From the NCBI RefSeq assembly GCF_004208635.1, contig NZ_CP035806.1, positions 1,550,001 to 1,614,000 of the forward strand: a stretch of 64,000 nt of DNA, written 5' to 3'. Below the pieces are notes generated by a model, which did not search any database, was not told where the DNA came from, and saw only the letters and a program-made list of their open reading frames with translations. The stretch comes from Leucobacter triazinivorans. Its GTDB lineage: Bacteria; Actinomycetota; Actinomycetes; Actinomycetales; Microbacteriaceae. Of the stretch, positions 42,961 to 51,549 are shown piece after piece; positions within the stretch are counted from its first letter, which is position 1, and each line of letters starts with the position of its first letter. Made by a program: the position numbers and the translations under genes.

Positions 42961-43413
42961 CTAGCCTGCGGCGCGCGTGCGGCTCGGCTCGGCCGCCGGC
43001 TCGAGGCGTTCCAGCGCGCGTCGCAGGGCGGTGCTCGAGGTGTGCGCGGTATAGGGGAAGTAGACGATCTCCACACCCACGCGGGCGAAGCGCCGCTCGA
43101 GCAGGCGCCCCTTCTCGGTGCCGCGCCAATCGTCGCCCTTGAAGAAGTGCGTGAAACGCACCTCTTCCCAAACCGAGAGCTTGTCGGGCACCCGCTCGAC
43201 GTAGACGTCGTCGACGAAGACGATGTGGCGCACGATCTCGGCGCGCTCGGCAGTCGGAATCACCGTCTCGCTGCCCTTCACCGCGCGCAGCATCTCATCG
43301 CTCACGACTCCCGCGATGAGCACATCGCAGTGCTGCTTCGCGTGACGCAGCAGGTTGAGATGCCCGACGTGGAACAGGTCGAAGGCTCCCGCTGCGTATC
43401 CGATGCGCTTCAT
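42961..43413 (-). CDS. Cytidylyltransferase-family protein, TagD-like (glycerol-3-phosphate?)
   Basis: A 150-residue nucleotidyltransferase with the HxGH motif (HVGH, residues 15-18, in FDLFHVGHLNLL) and a FKGDDWRGTEKGRLLE block resembling the TagD region that binds CTP. TagD makes CDP-glycerol, the donor for the three TagF-type proteins in this locus. The usual RTEGISTT motif is replaced by YTAHTSSTALR, so specificity may differ. The C-terminal 15 residues are basic and variable. It converges on the LCP gene. Confidence 0.82.
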   Translation of the reverse strand: MKRIGYAAGAFDLFHVGHLNLLRHAKQHCDVLIAGVVSDEMLRAVKGSETVIPTAERAEIVRHIVFVDDVYVERVPDKLSVWEEVRFTHFFKGDDWRGTEKGRLLERRFARVGVEIVYFPYTAHTSSTALRRALERLEPAAEPSRTRAAG

Positions 43414-43739
43414 GACCCTCCCCGATCCTCGACTGCGACGCTGCTGCCTGTGTCGTCAGCGTAGGTTCGGCCGAAGCGCCGTCGCATCGGCGGGAAGTAC
43501 GTAATCTCGGCGAGGCGTCTGCGAGGCGCGACGTGCGTCGCCGCGCCTCGGGACGAGGCCCGTACCCCCCGACCCGCCCGCAGTTTCAGGGGAGTCGGCG
43601 AGCCAGAGGATACGGGGGCGGTTGGCGGCACAGGCCCGGTGCGCACGGCGCGCGGCGGGGCTCCAGGCCGACGGATTCATCGGGGCGGTGCGCCCCGGAC
43701 GCGGGCGGAGCGCCGGCGGCGACGGCCTCCGGAACACGG
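43414..43739. other. 326-bp spacer without a recognisable gene
   Basis: High GC, several short palindromes (for example CGGGGC/GCCCCG near 43678-43696), and no frame with convincing codon use. No promoter was recognised with confidence. It separates the cytidylyltransferase from the second initiating transferase on the same strand. Confidence 0.4.
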
Positions 43740-45215
43740 CTAGTACGCTCCTTCGCGCTGCACCATGACGCGGGCGGTGCGCCACATGATCTGGAGGTCG
43801 CTCATCAGCGACCAGTTCTCGACGTAGCTCAGATCGAGCCGCACGCTCTCGTCCCAGGAGAGATCGCTGCGACCGCTCACCTGCCACGGGCCGGTGATCC
43901 CGGGCTTCACGTAGAGCCTGCGCACGATGCGGCCGTCATAGGCGGTCACCTCGTTCGGCAGCGGCGGCCGCGGGCCGACCACGCTCATGTCGCCGAGCAG
44001 CACATTCCAGAACTGGGGCAGCTCGTCGATCGAGAGCTTGCGCAGCACCGCTCCCACCCGGGTCACCCGAGGATCCCGGCGCATCTTGAACAGCAGGCCC
44101 GCGCCCTCGTTCTGCTGCTGCAGCTCGGCCAGGCGTTGCTCGGCGTCGACGACCATGGTGCGGAACTTGTACATGGTGAACAGGCGGCCGTCGCGGCCCA
44201 CCCGTCGCTGGGCGAAGAAGACGGGGCCGGGAGAGTCGAGCTTGATGGCCAGCGCGAGCACCGGCGCGATCACCGCGATGCAGGCGAGCGCCAGCGCGGA
44301 GACCGTGATGTCGAGGCCGCGCTTCAGCAGGTAGTAGCCGCCCTCGTACGAGGGGATCCGGATCTGCAGCATCGGCAGCCCCTCCACGGGGCGGAACGAG
44401 ATGCGCGGCCCGACCACGTCGGTGAGCTGATTCGAGAGCACCAGGTTGGCCGCGGTGCCCTCGAGCTGCCAGCTGAGCTCGCGCACGAACGACGAGTCGT
44501 TCTCGGGCCGGCTGGCGATGACGATCGTGTCGGCGCCGATTCGCGACGCGATGTCGGCGACCCGTTCGACCGGCCCGCGCACCGGGTACCGGCGGTCGTC
44601 GACCACGACGGGGGCGCGGTCGCCGCTGAGCAGCGCAGCGCCCACCACGTGGAATCCGTGCTCCTTCGCCTGCAGCGTGCGGATCACGTACTCGACGTCG
44701 GCGCGGTCGCCGGCGACCAGGGTGCGCGAGGTGTAGCGGCCCGAAGCGCGGCGATCTCGCAACCAGTGGCGCCAACGCCACCGGGTGGTGAGCAGCGCCA
44801 CGAGCCCGATCGGCAGGGCCGCGAAGATGAGCACGCGGTCGCCGCTCCAGTCGAGCAGGAGCACGAGGATCGCGATCGCCCCGAATGCGAGGACGGTCGC
44901 GTTGGCGACGCGCTGGTACTCCGAGGTGCCGGATCCCAGGCACTGCATGTCGCGGCTGTGCATGCCCGACAGGAGCAGCAGCCAGAGCGCCACGAGCATC
45001 GCGCCGGTCGCGGGTGTGGTGCTCACCACCCCGGAGAGGAGCTGCTGCAGGAGCACGCCGAGGCCCACGGTCACGAGGATCACCGCCAGATCCGAGACCC
45101 GCAGGCACCAGCGGAAGCGCCGCTCCCAGCGGCGCCGCCTCTCGAGGGTCGGGGTGCACCGTGGCGACACCGCGATCGGTCCGGTGAACGTCTCGGACGC
45201 AACCTCCATCAACAT
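43740..45215 (-). CDS. Second polyprenyl-phosphate glycosyl-1-phosphate transferase
   Basis: 491 residues with the same layout as the 24855 gene: four N-terminal spans, a nucleotide-binding-like middle domain, a fifth hydrophobic segment, and the catalytic block KLDSPGPVFFAQRRVG, RKLSIDELPQFWNVLLGDMSVVGPRP and KPGITGPWQVSGRSDLSWDESVRLDLSYVENW (quoted in parts). Both end in EGAY. It is clearly paralogous to, but not a recent duplicate of, the first gene. GGGGAG lies about six bases before ATG 45215. Two initiating enzymes suggest two polymers or alternative first sugars. Confidence 0.93.
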   Translation of the reverse strand: MLMEVASETFTGPIAVSPRCTPTLERRRRWERRFRWCLRVSDLAVILVTVGLGVLLQQLLSGVVSTTPATGAMLVALWLLLLSGMHSRDMQCLGSGTSEYQRVANATVLAFGAIAILVLLLDWSGDRVLIFAALPIGLVALLTTRWRWRHWLRDRRASGRYTSRTLVAGDRADVEYVIRTLQAKEHGFHVVGAALLSGDRAPVVVDDRRYPVRGPVERVADIASRIGADTIVIASRPENDSSFVRELSWQLEGTAANLVLSNQLTDVVGPRISFRPVEGLPMLQIRIPSYEGGYYLLKRGLDITVSALALACIAVIAPVLALAIKLDSPGPVFFAQRRVGRDGRLFTMYKFRTMVVDAEQRLAELQQQNEGAGLLFKMRRDPRVTRVGAVLRKLSIDELPQFWNVLLGDMSVVGPRPPLPNEVTAYDGRIVRRLYVKPGITGPWQVSGRSDLSWDESVRLDLSYVENWSLMSDLQIMWRTARVMVQREGAY

Positions 45216-45299
45216 GCCAACTCCCCTATGAGCCGTCGAACGTCATCGTGACTTGTTGACGTCGATGCTAGGAACGCGGCGCGGGCACCCGCGCAAGGA

Positions 45300-45315
45300 T
45301 ACGCAAGCGCTACGC
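45300..45315. promoter_or_regulatory. TACGCAAG / CGCTACGC motif pair upstream of the 43740 gene
   Basis: TACGCAAG (45300-45307) is followed directly by CGCTACGC (45308-45315). The same two octamers recur at 48147-48154 and 48129-48136, upstream of the LuxR-family regulator gene, in swapped order. They could be binding sites of that regulator. Confidence 0.3.
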
Positions 45316-45400
45316 AGCCCGCCCGCGCACCCCCATCGCACGCGGATGCCCCCGCCGTTCGACGGGGGCATCCGATGGTGCCGCTACGTATTCGGCGGGG

Positions 45401-48040
45401 CTATCCGAGGCTGTGCTCGCGCCGGAACCACTGGCGCAGCTCGTCGCGCCCGCCCACGTGGAGCTTCGTGAACACGTGCCGCAGGTGGGTGTCGACCGTG
45501 CGCACCGAGAGGTGGAACTGCTCGGCGATCCACCGGCTCGAGTACCCGAGCGCCGCGAACATGGCGATCTCGCGTTCGCGCGCGGAGAGGGCCTCGGTGA
45601 GCGGCAGCGGCACCCACAGGCCGAACTCCGTCAGCGTTCTCGCCGGGGGCGTGTCCCAGGCCGAGTGCCCGTCGAACAGCTCTTCGCAGTGCGCCAGGAG
45701 CACGGCCGACATCGGCAGCTGCACGCTGCCGGCGAGCGTCTGGATGCGCGCGCGGTAGATGGTCGCCTCATCGGGCGACTCCACGGCCAGCAGGTGGAGG
45801 GCCTGGAGCTCGATCCCGTCGAGCTGCTCGGCCCGCGCCCAGGCCGCGAGCCGCAGGCCGAGGGCGGCCGTGCCCACGTCGGCGTTCCACTGCCGAGCCC
45901 GCAGGGTCATGAGACGCGCGTACCCGGCGACCATCTGCGAGAGGCCCAGCTGCCTCGTCTCGGCCTGTCGGATCGCGCGGCGGCTCGCCTCCTTCTCGCC
46001 CAGGGCGGCGAGCGCCAGCGCCAGCGCCGCGTTCGCCAGCCCGGTGAGCCCGTAGCGGTCGGATTCGGCCAGCCGGGCCTTGAGACGCTCCGCCCGCTGC
46101 GCGGCCAGCCGCCACTTGCCGTCTGCGAGCGCGATCAGCACCGAGCACGTCTCGACCAGCCCCGAGAAGTGGACGTCGGCGAACGACTCGGCCGCGAACT
46201 CCCCGAGCGTGTGCCTCGCCTCCTCGATCGAACCGCACGACCAGGATCCGATGAAGCTGCAGAATCGCAGCAGTTTGGCGTTGTCGAGCTGCTGCTCTCC
46301 GATCGCGGCGATCGCGGCCGAGTGATCGGCGAGACGGATCGCCGCCTCCGAGCGTCCCTGCTGGCTCAGGATGAGGGCCGACACGGCCCGGGCGCGCGTG
46401 CGCTCCCACTCGACCGGCATGCTGCCGATCTCGTCGACCTGCGGCGCGCGCTCCAGCGCCTGACGCAGCTGACCGGTGCTCGCGAGCAGCTGCACGCGCG
46501 CGCTCAGGATGGCCTCGCGGATCGGGCCGTCGGAGTCGGCGAACTCGCGCTCGAGCTCGTCGAGGACGCTCGCGGCCTCGCTCGGATCCTCCCGGTCCAT
46601 GACGCAGTGCTCCACGAGCGCGAGCTGCAATCGCACGCGCTCCGTCGCGGGCGACGCGGCTGAGCGCCGGAGTCGCCCGACGGCCTCGCGCACGTGCTCG
46701 AGCCCTTCGTCGAGGCGCGCGCGATCCCCCATCATCCGCGCGATGCGCACCGCCTGCAGCGCTGCAGACGCCAGCTGCGAGGTGGAGGCGTCGGGGTGCG
46801 CGGCAAGGGCGAGGGCGATGCGCAACCGACGGCCCGGATCCGCGCCGTCGCTCAGGCCCTCGAGCGCTTCCGAGAGCCACGAGAGCGGCAGGTTGCGGTG
46901 CGCGTCGAGCCCCATCTCCACCGCTCGCAGCAGCAGGCTGGGGGCGCGATAGGGGCCGCCGTCGCCGAGTTCCTGCTGCAGTGCGGAGAAGAGCTGCTCG
47001 CTCACCTCGACGACCCGCGACGGCGACATCTGCTCGCGCACCGCGGCAGCGAGCATCTGATGCCGCAGGCTGAGGGTGAAGTTTCCGTTCGGGGTCGATC
47101 CGAGCGCGAGGATCCCCCGCTCCTGCAGCCCGGCGACGTGCTCGGGATCGAGCAGCTCGACGAAGGTGCTCTCGAACATCGGCTCGACGTTCGCGACGAG
47201 TTCGAGCGTGCGCAGCTCCTCCGGAGAGCAGGTCTCGCGCAGGAAGTCGCCGAACTCGGACGGAACCGCCACGGCGCCCGGCAGCTCGTAGGCCACGCCG
47301 CGGTGCCGGCCGATGAGGCCCTGGCGATCGAGGGCGAGCACGAGGAGCGTGAGCGAGAGCGAATTGCCCTCGGTGAGCCGGTACCAGCGTCGCAGCGTCT
47401 CGAGCTCGACGAGCTCGACGCCGAGCAGGCGCTCGACGAACCGGCGGCACTCCTCCACGGTGAGGGGCGGCACCGTGATCGTGTGCACGCGCGGATCGCG
47501 CGCCACGTGCGCGGCTGCGCCGCTCAGCCGGCGGGCGGTGCCCACGACCCGGCTGCGCCGGGAGCGCACCAGGCGGTCGAGCATCAGAGTCGCCTCGGTC
47601 GAGTACTGGTCGAGCCCCTGGGCCACGATCAACGGCGCGCCGCGCTGGGCCTCCCGATCGACGGCCTCCATGAGACGCGCACCGATCGGGTCGGCCTCGG
47701 CTGCCGAGATCCGGCTTCCGCTGTCGGGCGGCGCGGCGGGGAAGCGGCGCCCCAGGTGGCCCGCGATCCCGGTCATCGGATCCGTCGGCGGGATCAACGA
47801 GATCATGGCCACCCGCTCGCCGAGACGCTCCGAGAGCGCCGTCGCGGCCTCCTGCACGAGGCGGTTCTTCCCGGTGCCCGCGCCGCCGATCAGCAGCGAG
47901 ACGCTGCCCGGCGCGATGAGCGTCTCCACGACCGCCTCCAGGCGCTCGGGGGTGCTGCTCTCCGTCACCGCGGAGGCCACCGCGGCCGGTGACGCTGTCG
48001 TAGTGCCGCACTCTTCAAGCTGCAACGTGAACGTTTCCAT
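45401..48040 (-). CDS. Large ATP-binding LuxR-family transcriptional regulator (LAL/MalT type)
   Basis: 879 residues: an N-terminal AAA-type ATPase (Walker A GGAGTGKN at residues 52-59), a long helical middle region with TPR-like character, and a C-terminal LuxR helix-turn-helix (LSAREREIAMFAALGYSSRWIAEQFHLSVRTVDTHL...). The Walker A Ser/Thr after Lys is Asn here, which may weaken Mg-ATP binding. Such proteins switch on operons when ATP and an inducer are bound. ATG 48040 (GGGAG six bases upstream) is preferred over GTG 48043. It lies next to, and on the same strand as, the second initiating transferase, so it may control the polymer locus. Confidence 0.9.
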   Translation of the reverse strand: METFTLQLEECGTTTASPAAVASAVTESSTPERLEAVVETLIAPGSVSLLIGGAGTGKNRLVQEAATALSERLGERVAMISLIPPTDPMTGIAGHLGRRFPAAPPDSGSRISAAEADPIGARLMEAVDREAQRGAPLIVAQGLDQYSTEATLMLDRLVRSRRSRVVGTARRLSGAAAHVARDPRVHTITVPPLTVEECRRFVERLLGVELVELETLRRWYRLTEGNSLSLTLLVLALDRQGLIGRHRGVAYELPGAVAVPSEFGDFLRETCSPEELRTLELVANVEPMFESTFVELLDPEHVAGLQERGILALGSTPNGNFTLSLRHQMLAAAVREQMSPSRVVEVSEQLFSALQQELGDGGPYRAPSLLLRAVEMGLDAHRNLPLSWLSEALEGLSDGADPGRRLRIALALAAHPDASTSQLASAALQAVRIARMMGDRARLDEGLEHVREAVGRLRRSAASPATERVRLQLALVEHCVMDREDPSEAASVLDELEREFADSDGPIREAILSARVQLLASTGQLRQALERAPQVDEIGSMPVEWERTRARAVSALILSQQGRSEAAIRLADHSAAIAAIGEQQLDNAKLLRFCSFIGSWSCGSIEEARHTLGEFAAESFADVHFSGLVETCSVLIALADGKWRLAAQRAERLKARLAESDRYGLTGLANAALALALAALGEKEASRRAIRQAETRQLGLSQMVAGYARLMTLRARQWNADVGTAALGLRLAAWARAEQLDGIELQALHLLAVESPDEATIYRARIQTLAGSVQLPMSAVLLAHCEELFDGHSAWDTPPARTLTEFGLWVPLPLTEALSAREREIAMFAALGYSSRWIAEQFHLSVRTVDTHLRHVFTKLHVGGRDELRQWFRREHSLG

Positions 48041-48128
48041 CACTGACTCCCTCAGGGACGTCAGCCAGCTCCCCTACTGCCTGAAAGTCCATTCAGAGTA
48101 GGTCTCGAAAACGCGGCGTCGGCGGCAA

Positions 48129-48154
48129 CGCTACGCGATTCGCACGTACGCAAG
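48129..48154. promoter_or_regulatory. CGCTACGC and TACGCAAG motifs upstream of the LuxR-family gene
   Basis: CGCTACGC (48129-48136) and TACGCAAG (48147-48154) match the motif pair at 45300-45315. The spacer between the regulator gene and hemQ also has an imperfect palindrome (CTACT..CTGAA..TTCAG..AGTAG) near 48073-48101. Confidence 0.3.
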
Positions 48155-48243
48155 TCTGCCCCCGATCCCGCGCCGCGTCAAGAGCGCGGCGCGCATGCGC
48201 GGCACTCCTTGCGCGAGCCCGGGAGACGGAGCACGATGAGAGT

Positions 48244-49074
48244 ATGAGCATTCCCGACCCCGCCGACGCCCGCCCCGAGTTTGGATTGCCCGATCCCGGG
48301 GTGTCCGATCCCGAGTCGTCCGATCCCGAGTCGTCCGTGACCGGGTCGTCCGATCCCGGGTCGTCCGTGACCGGGTCGTCCGATCCCGGCGCGGAGTCCC
48401 CCGCCGAGGCATTCACGCTGTTCGCGGTGTTCCGCCTCAGTTCGTCGCATCCCCTCGTCATCGACGGACGAGATGTGCCGGGCTCGGTGCGCGAACTCGA
48501 AGATGTGGCCGAGCTGATCGAGAACGAGGGCGTCGCGCTGCGGGGCTGGTACGACGTGAGCGGCATGCGTTCGGACGCCGACCTGATGGTGTGGCTGCAC
48601 GGCGCCGCCGCCGAAGACCTGCAGTGGGCGCTGCGCGAGCTGCGCCGCACGAGTCTGCTGCGGCCCCTCATCCGCACCTGGAGCGCCATGGGTGTGCACC
48701 GCGACGCCGAGTTCAACCGCAGTCACGTGCCGGGCTTCATGCGCGACGAGCCCGCCCGCCAGTGGCTCGCCGTCTACCCCTTCGTGCGATCGACCGACTG
48801 GTACCTCATCGACCCCGCTGAGCGGGGCCGCATGCTCGCTGAGCACGGGCGGGCGGGCGCGGCACACACCGGCGTCGTCGCCAACACGGTCTCCGCCTTC
48901 GCGCTCGGCGACTACGAGTGGTTGCTGCCGATGGAGGCCGACGAGCTCACCGAGCTGGTCGACATGATGCGGGATCTGCGCGCGGTCGATGCCCGCCGCT
49001 ACGTCTCGGCCGAGACCCCGTTCTACACCGGGCGCCTCATCGAGCCGGCGGAGATCGTCGAGGTGCTGCAGTAG
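48244..49074 (+). CDS. hemQ: Coproheme decarboxylase (chlorite dismutase-like HemQ)
   Basis: A 276-residue protein that finishes heme b synthesis by oxidatively decarboxylating coproheme, as in Actinobacteria and Firmicutes. Family signatures: FTLFAVFRLS, GVALRGWYDVSGMRSDADLM with the catalytic Tyr, WLAVYPFVRSTDWYLI, and the C-terminal LRAVDARRYV. The first 53 residues are an added SDPESS/VTGSSDPG repeat tail from six 15-bp DNA repeats (48301-48390). Without it the protein has the normal length. Other heme genes are not in the window; ccsB is nearby. Confidence 0.93.
   Translation: MSIPDPADARPEFGLPDPGVSDPESSDPESSVTGSSDPGSSVTGSSDPGAESPAEAFTLFAVFRLSSSHPLVIDGRDVPGSVRELEDVAELIENEGVALRGWYDVSGMRSDADLMVWLHGAAAEDLQWALRELRRTSLLRPLIRTWSAMGVHRDAEFNRSHVPGFMRDEPARQWLAVYPFVRSTDWYLIDPAERGRMLAEHGRAGAAHTGVVANTVSAFALGDYEWLLPMEADELTELVDMMRDLRAVDARRYVSAETPFYTGRLIEPAEIVEVLQ
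48301..48390. repeat. Six 15-bp repeats encoding the HemQ N-terminal tail
   Basis: Units of the form TCGTCCGATCCCGAG or TCGTCCGTGACCGGG are repeated six times in frame, giving five-residue repeats rich in Ser, Asp and Pro. Confidence 0.9.
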
Positions 49075-49076
49075 GG

Positions 49077-49562
49077 CTACAGCTCTCCTCCGCGTTCGCT
49101 GCGGGAGCGGTAGTCGGGCGACAGCGACAGCGCGCTGAAGCGGAAGGGACGGTCCACTCGGTTGAAGCCGAGCGGGCAGTGCACGATGCCCGCGGGGATG
49201 TACACCGATCCCGACGTGGTGATGATGTGCCGCTCGCCCTCGATCTCAATGGAGATCTCGGCCCCCAGATCCTCGGGATTGTCGGGATCGCCACCCGTCC
49301 AGATCAGCACCTCGTCGTAGTCGTGCACGTGCGGCTCGACCCAGTGGCGCGGCTCGTCCGTCTCATGCACCCAGATGTGCGTCATGTTGATCCGGCTCTC
49401 GGGGATCAGGTTCGGGGGCACCAACCAGTGCCCCTCGCCCAGGTTGTCGGGCAGCTCGAGGCCCGCTCGCTCGCCCTCGTTGTCGAAGTCGCCCGCGCAG
49501 CTGGGCATGTGCCGCACGAACAGGTGCTCGTATCGGCTCTCGCTCTCGGTGCTGTCCGACAT
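49077..49562 (-). CDS. Cupin-like protein of unknown function
   Basis: A 161-residue protein with a cupin-type pattern: HVHDYDEVLIWTGG (about residues 79-92) gives two His and a Glu as possible metal ligands, and VYIPAGIVHCPLGF (about 120-133) supplies the last His. The N-terminal half (EHLFVRHMPSCAGDF, EGHWLVPPNLIPESRINMTH) is not assigned. No substrate can be named. ATG 49562 has GGAGG five bases upstream. It converges on hemQ with only two bases between stops. Confidence 0.7.
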   Translation of the reverse strand: MSDSTESESRYEHLFVRHMPSCAGDFDNEGERAGLELPDNLGEGHWLVPPNLIPESRINMTHIWVHETDEPRHWVEPHVHDYDEVLIWTGGDPDNPEDLGAEISIEIEGERHIITTSGSVYIPAGIVHCPLGFNRVDRPFRFSALSLSPDYRSRSERGGEL

Positions 49563-49734
49563 GGTCGCCTCCGCTCTGAGTCGCGGCGCGTCACCGCGAT
49601 GTCAACGAGCGTAGACGCAAAGCTCTTGCGAGGCAACCCGATTCGGCTGGGACGGATCGCCTGCGCCGCCCGAGCCGGCCGGATCTCCTGCGCCGCCCGA
49701 GCCGGCCGAGCCGCCCGGCTCACCCGCGCCGCCC

Positions 49735-49846
49735 GAGCTCACAGGCACGAGTAGGCGCGCACCCGGGCTTGCTGCAACGAGTAGGCGTGCACCCGGGCTT
49801 GCTGCAGCCTAGAGCACGCGAGCTCACAGGCCCGAGTAGGCGTGCA
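49735..49846. repeat. Duplicated 3' end of ccsB
   Basis: The last codons and stop of ccsB (49820-49846) are copied with two changes at 49735-49761. Between them a 29-bp unit (CGAGTAGGCG..., 49748-49776 and 49778-49806) is tandemly repeated. Each copy carries HAYS-type codons of the ccsB end. Confidence 0.85.
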
Positions 49847-50849
49847 GTCCCTTGAAGAAGACGTTGACGATCGTGAAGTTGAAGATGACCGCCGAGTAGG
49901 CGATGACGTTGAGCCAGGCCGACCGCGCCCCGCGCCATCCGCGCGTCGCCCGCGCGTGGATGAAGCCGGCGTAGAGCACCCAGATCACGAAGGTCCAGAC
50001 CTCCTTGGTGTCCCAGCCCCAGTAGCGACTCCAGGCGCGCTCCGCCCAGATCGATCCCGCAATCAGCGTGAACGTCCAGAAGACGAAGCCGATGATGGCG
50101 AGGCGGTAGGCGAGATCCTCGAGGCGCACCGCGCGCGGGAAGCTCACCAGGAAGCCCAGTCCGCCCGGCTCGCCGGCGGCGATCCTCGCCTCTCGCCGCG
50201 TCTGCATGAGCTGCAGCACGGAGAGCCCGAACGACAGCGTCAGGAAGCCCACCGCGAGCACCGCGACGAGAATGTGGATGACCAGCCAGTACGAGTCGAG
50301 GGCCGGCTGGAGCGGCACGATCTCGACATAGAAGTTGATCTTGGTGAGCCCCAGGAACAGCACGGTGAGACCGGTGATCAGGGCACCCAGGAAGCGCAGA
50401 TCGACGAAGAACTGCACGAGCAGGAAGATGAGCACGATCGCGCAGGTGGCGGTGAGCGCGAACTCGTACATGTTGGCCCACGGCACGCGCTCGGCGCCGA
50501 TCCCTCGCAGCACGGTGGCGGCGAGGTGCAGCGCGAAGGCCAGCACGGTGAGGGAGAACCCGATGCGCAGCGCGCGGGATCGGGGTTGCCGTGCTTCGCC
50601 CCCTGTGCGACCCGTCGACCGCGCGGCCGTGCGCACGAGGGTGGCAGTGCCGCCTCCGGCCGCGGCGCGCGCGCCCGGCTCGACGGCCCGCGCGCTCGAC
50701 TCGACGGCGGCCGAATCGGCCTCGCGTCGCGCAACCGCGGCGTCACCGCTGCGATTCGCGAGATCGACGACGTAGAAGACGAACGCGATCGCGTACACGA
50801 TCATCGCCGAATAGAGGGCGATCGTCGAGAAATGTTCCAGCTCGCTCAC
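49824..50849 (-). CDS. ccsB: c-type cytochrome biogenesis protein CcsB (ResC)
   Basis: A 341-residue multispan protein of the System II cytochrome c maturation pathway, which moves heme outwards and attaches it to apocytochrome with ResB. It has about eight spans and the variant WWD heme-handling motif WSRYWGWDTKEVWTFVIW (about residues 273-290), with conserved His in VIHILVAVLAV and FIHARATRGW. A hydrophilic Ala/Arg/Gly insert (about 35-92) lies after the first span. The GTG 50849 start has TACGCT eight bases upstream and no ribosome-binding site. ResB and CcdA are not in the window. Confidence 0.93.
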   Translation of the reverse strand: MSELEHFSTIALYSAMIVYAIAFVFYVVDLANRSGDAAVARREADSAAVESSARAVEPGARAAAGGGTATLVRTAARSTGRTGGEARQPRSRALRIGFSLTVLAFALHLAATVLRGIGAERVPWANMYEFALTATCAIVLIFLLVQFFVDLRFLGALITGLTVLFLGLTKINFYVEIVPLQPALDSYWLVIHILVAVLAVGFLTLSFGLSVLQLMQTRREARIAAGEPGGLGFLVSFPRAVRLEDLAYRLAIIGFVFWTFTLIAGSIWAERAWSRYWGWDTKEVWTFVIWVLYAGFIHARATRGWRGARSAWLNVIAYSAVIFNFTIVNVFFKGLHAYSGL

Positions 50850-50955
50850 AGTTGTTCAGCGTATCGCGGCAGCCTGGGAAGTCTCCCCGGGAGCGCGGGG
50901 TGCCGGAGCGTGGCGGGCGCCGGGAGGGGCGAGGGCACGACGCCGGCGGGTAAGG

Positions 50956-51360
50956 CTAGGGCCGCTCGGAGACCTCTACCGCGAACTCGAGCGGCTGGAT
51001 CCCGCCCTGCTCGTTGGTGAGGGTGACCTCAGTGCTCCCCGGGGCGAGGGCGGTCACGCCGGGATTGAACTCTGCGCTGCCGTCGCTGCGGCCGGGCACG
51101 AACTCGGCCACGGCGGGATCCGCCACTTCTCCCGCATAGCTGTCGACTGAGAGGCTGCCGGTGTCGATGTTGAGCACCTGCCCTGCGAGCAGCTCGACCG
51201 TGGCGCCCTGCAGCTCATCGGCACTCATGGTCACCGGCGCGATCACGTCGCCGCCGATGGGATCGTCGGCGGCCTGGCCGCCGCACCCGGTGAGCATCAG
51301 CGACAGCGCGACGATCGCGGCCGCTCCATAGGCGGCTCGAGTATTCATCCCCATGCGCAC
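50956..51360 (-). CDS. Putative lipoprotein, unknown function
   Basis: A small secreted protein, 126-134 residues depending on the start (GTG 51360, ATG 51354 or ATG 51348). The signal is a lipoprotein type: NTRAAYG, hydrophobic IVALSLML, then TGC with the lipidated Cys. The mature part is acidic, with DPIGGDVIAPVTMSADELQG and a late PGSTEVTLTNEQGG stretch that resembles a bacterial Ig-like beta fold. No family was recognised. It follows ccsB's start region and may be co-regulated with envelope genes, but there is no strong evidence. Confidence 0.7.
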   Translation of the reverse strand: MRMGMNTRAAYGAAAIVALSLMLTGCGGQAADDPIGGDVIAPVTMSADELQGATVELLAGQVLNIDTGSLSVDSYAGEVADPAVAEFVPGRSDGSAEFNPGVTALAPGSTEVTLTNEQGGIQPLEFAVEVSERP

Positions 51361-51549
51361 AGTCTGGCATCGGCGCGCCCGAACCCCAAGAGTTTCTTCG
51401 GCAGAGGCCCCGGTCCGCGTCGGTGCGCACCGCCGTTCGATGTGCGATCAGCCGAGTTCTCGGAACGAAGAGACCGATGATGCTTCGCCCACAACCGCCC
51501 AAAATCAGCAAAACTCGTAGAGTTATCCCTAGGTGTTTTCCCTGTTCAC

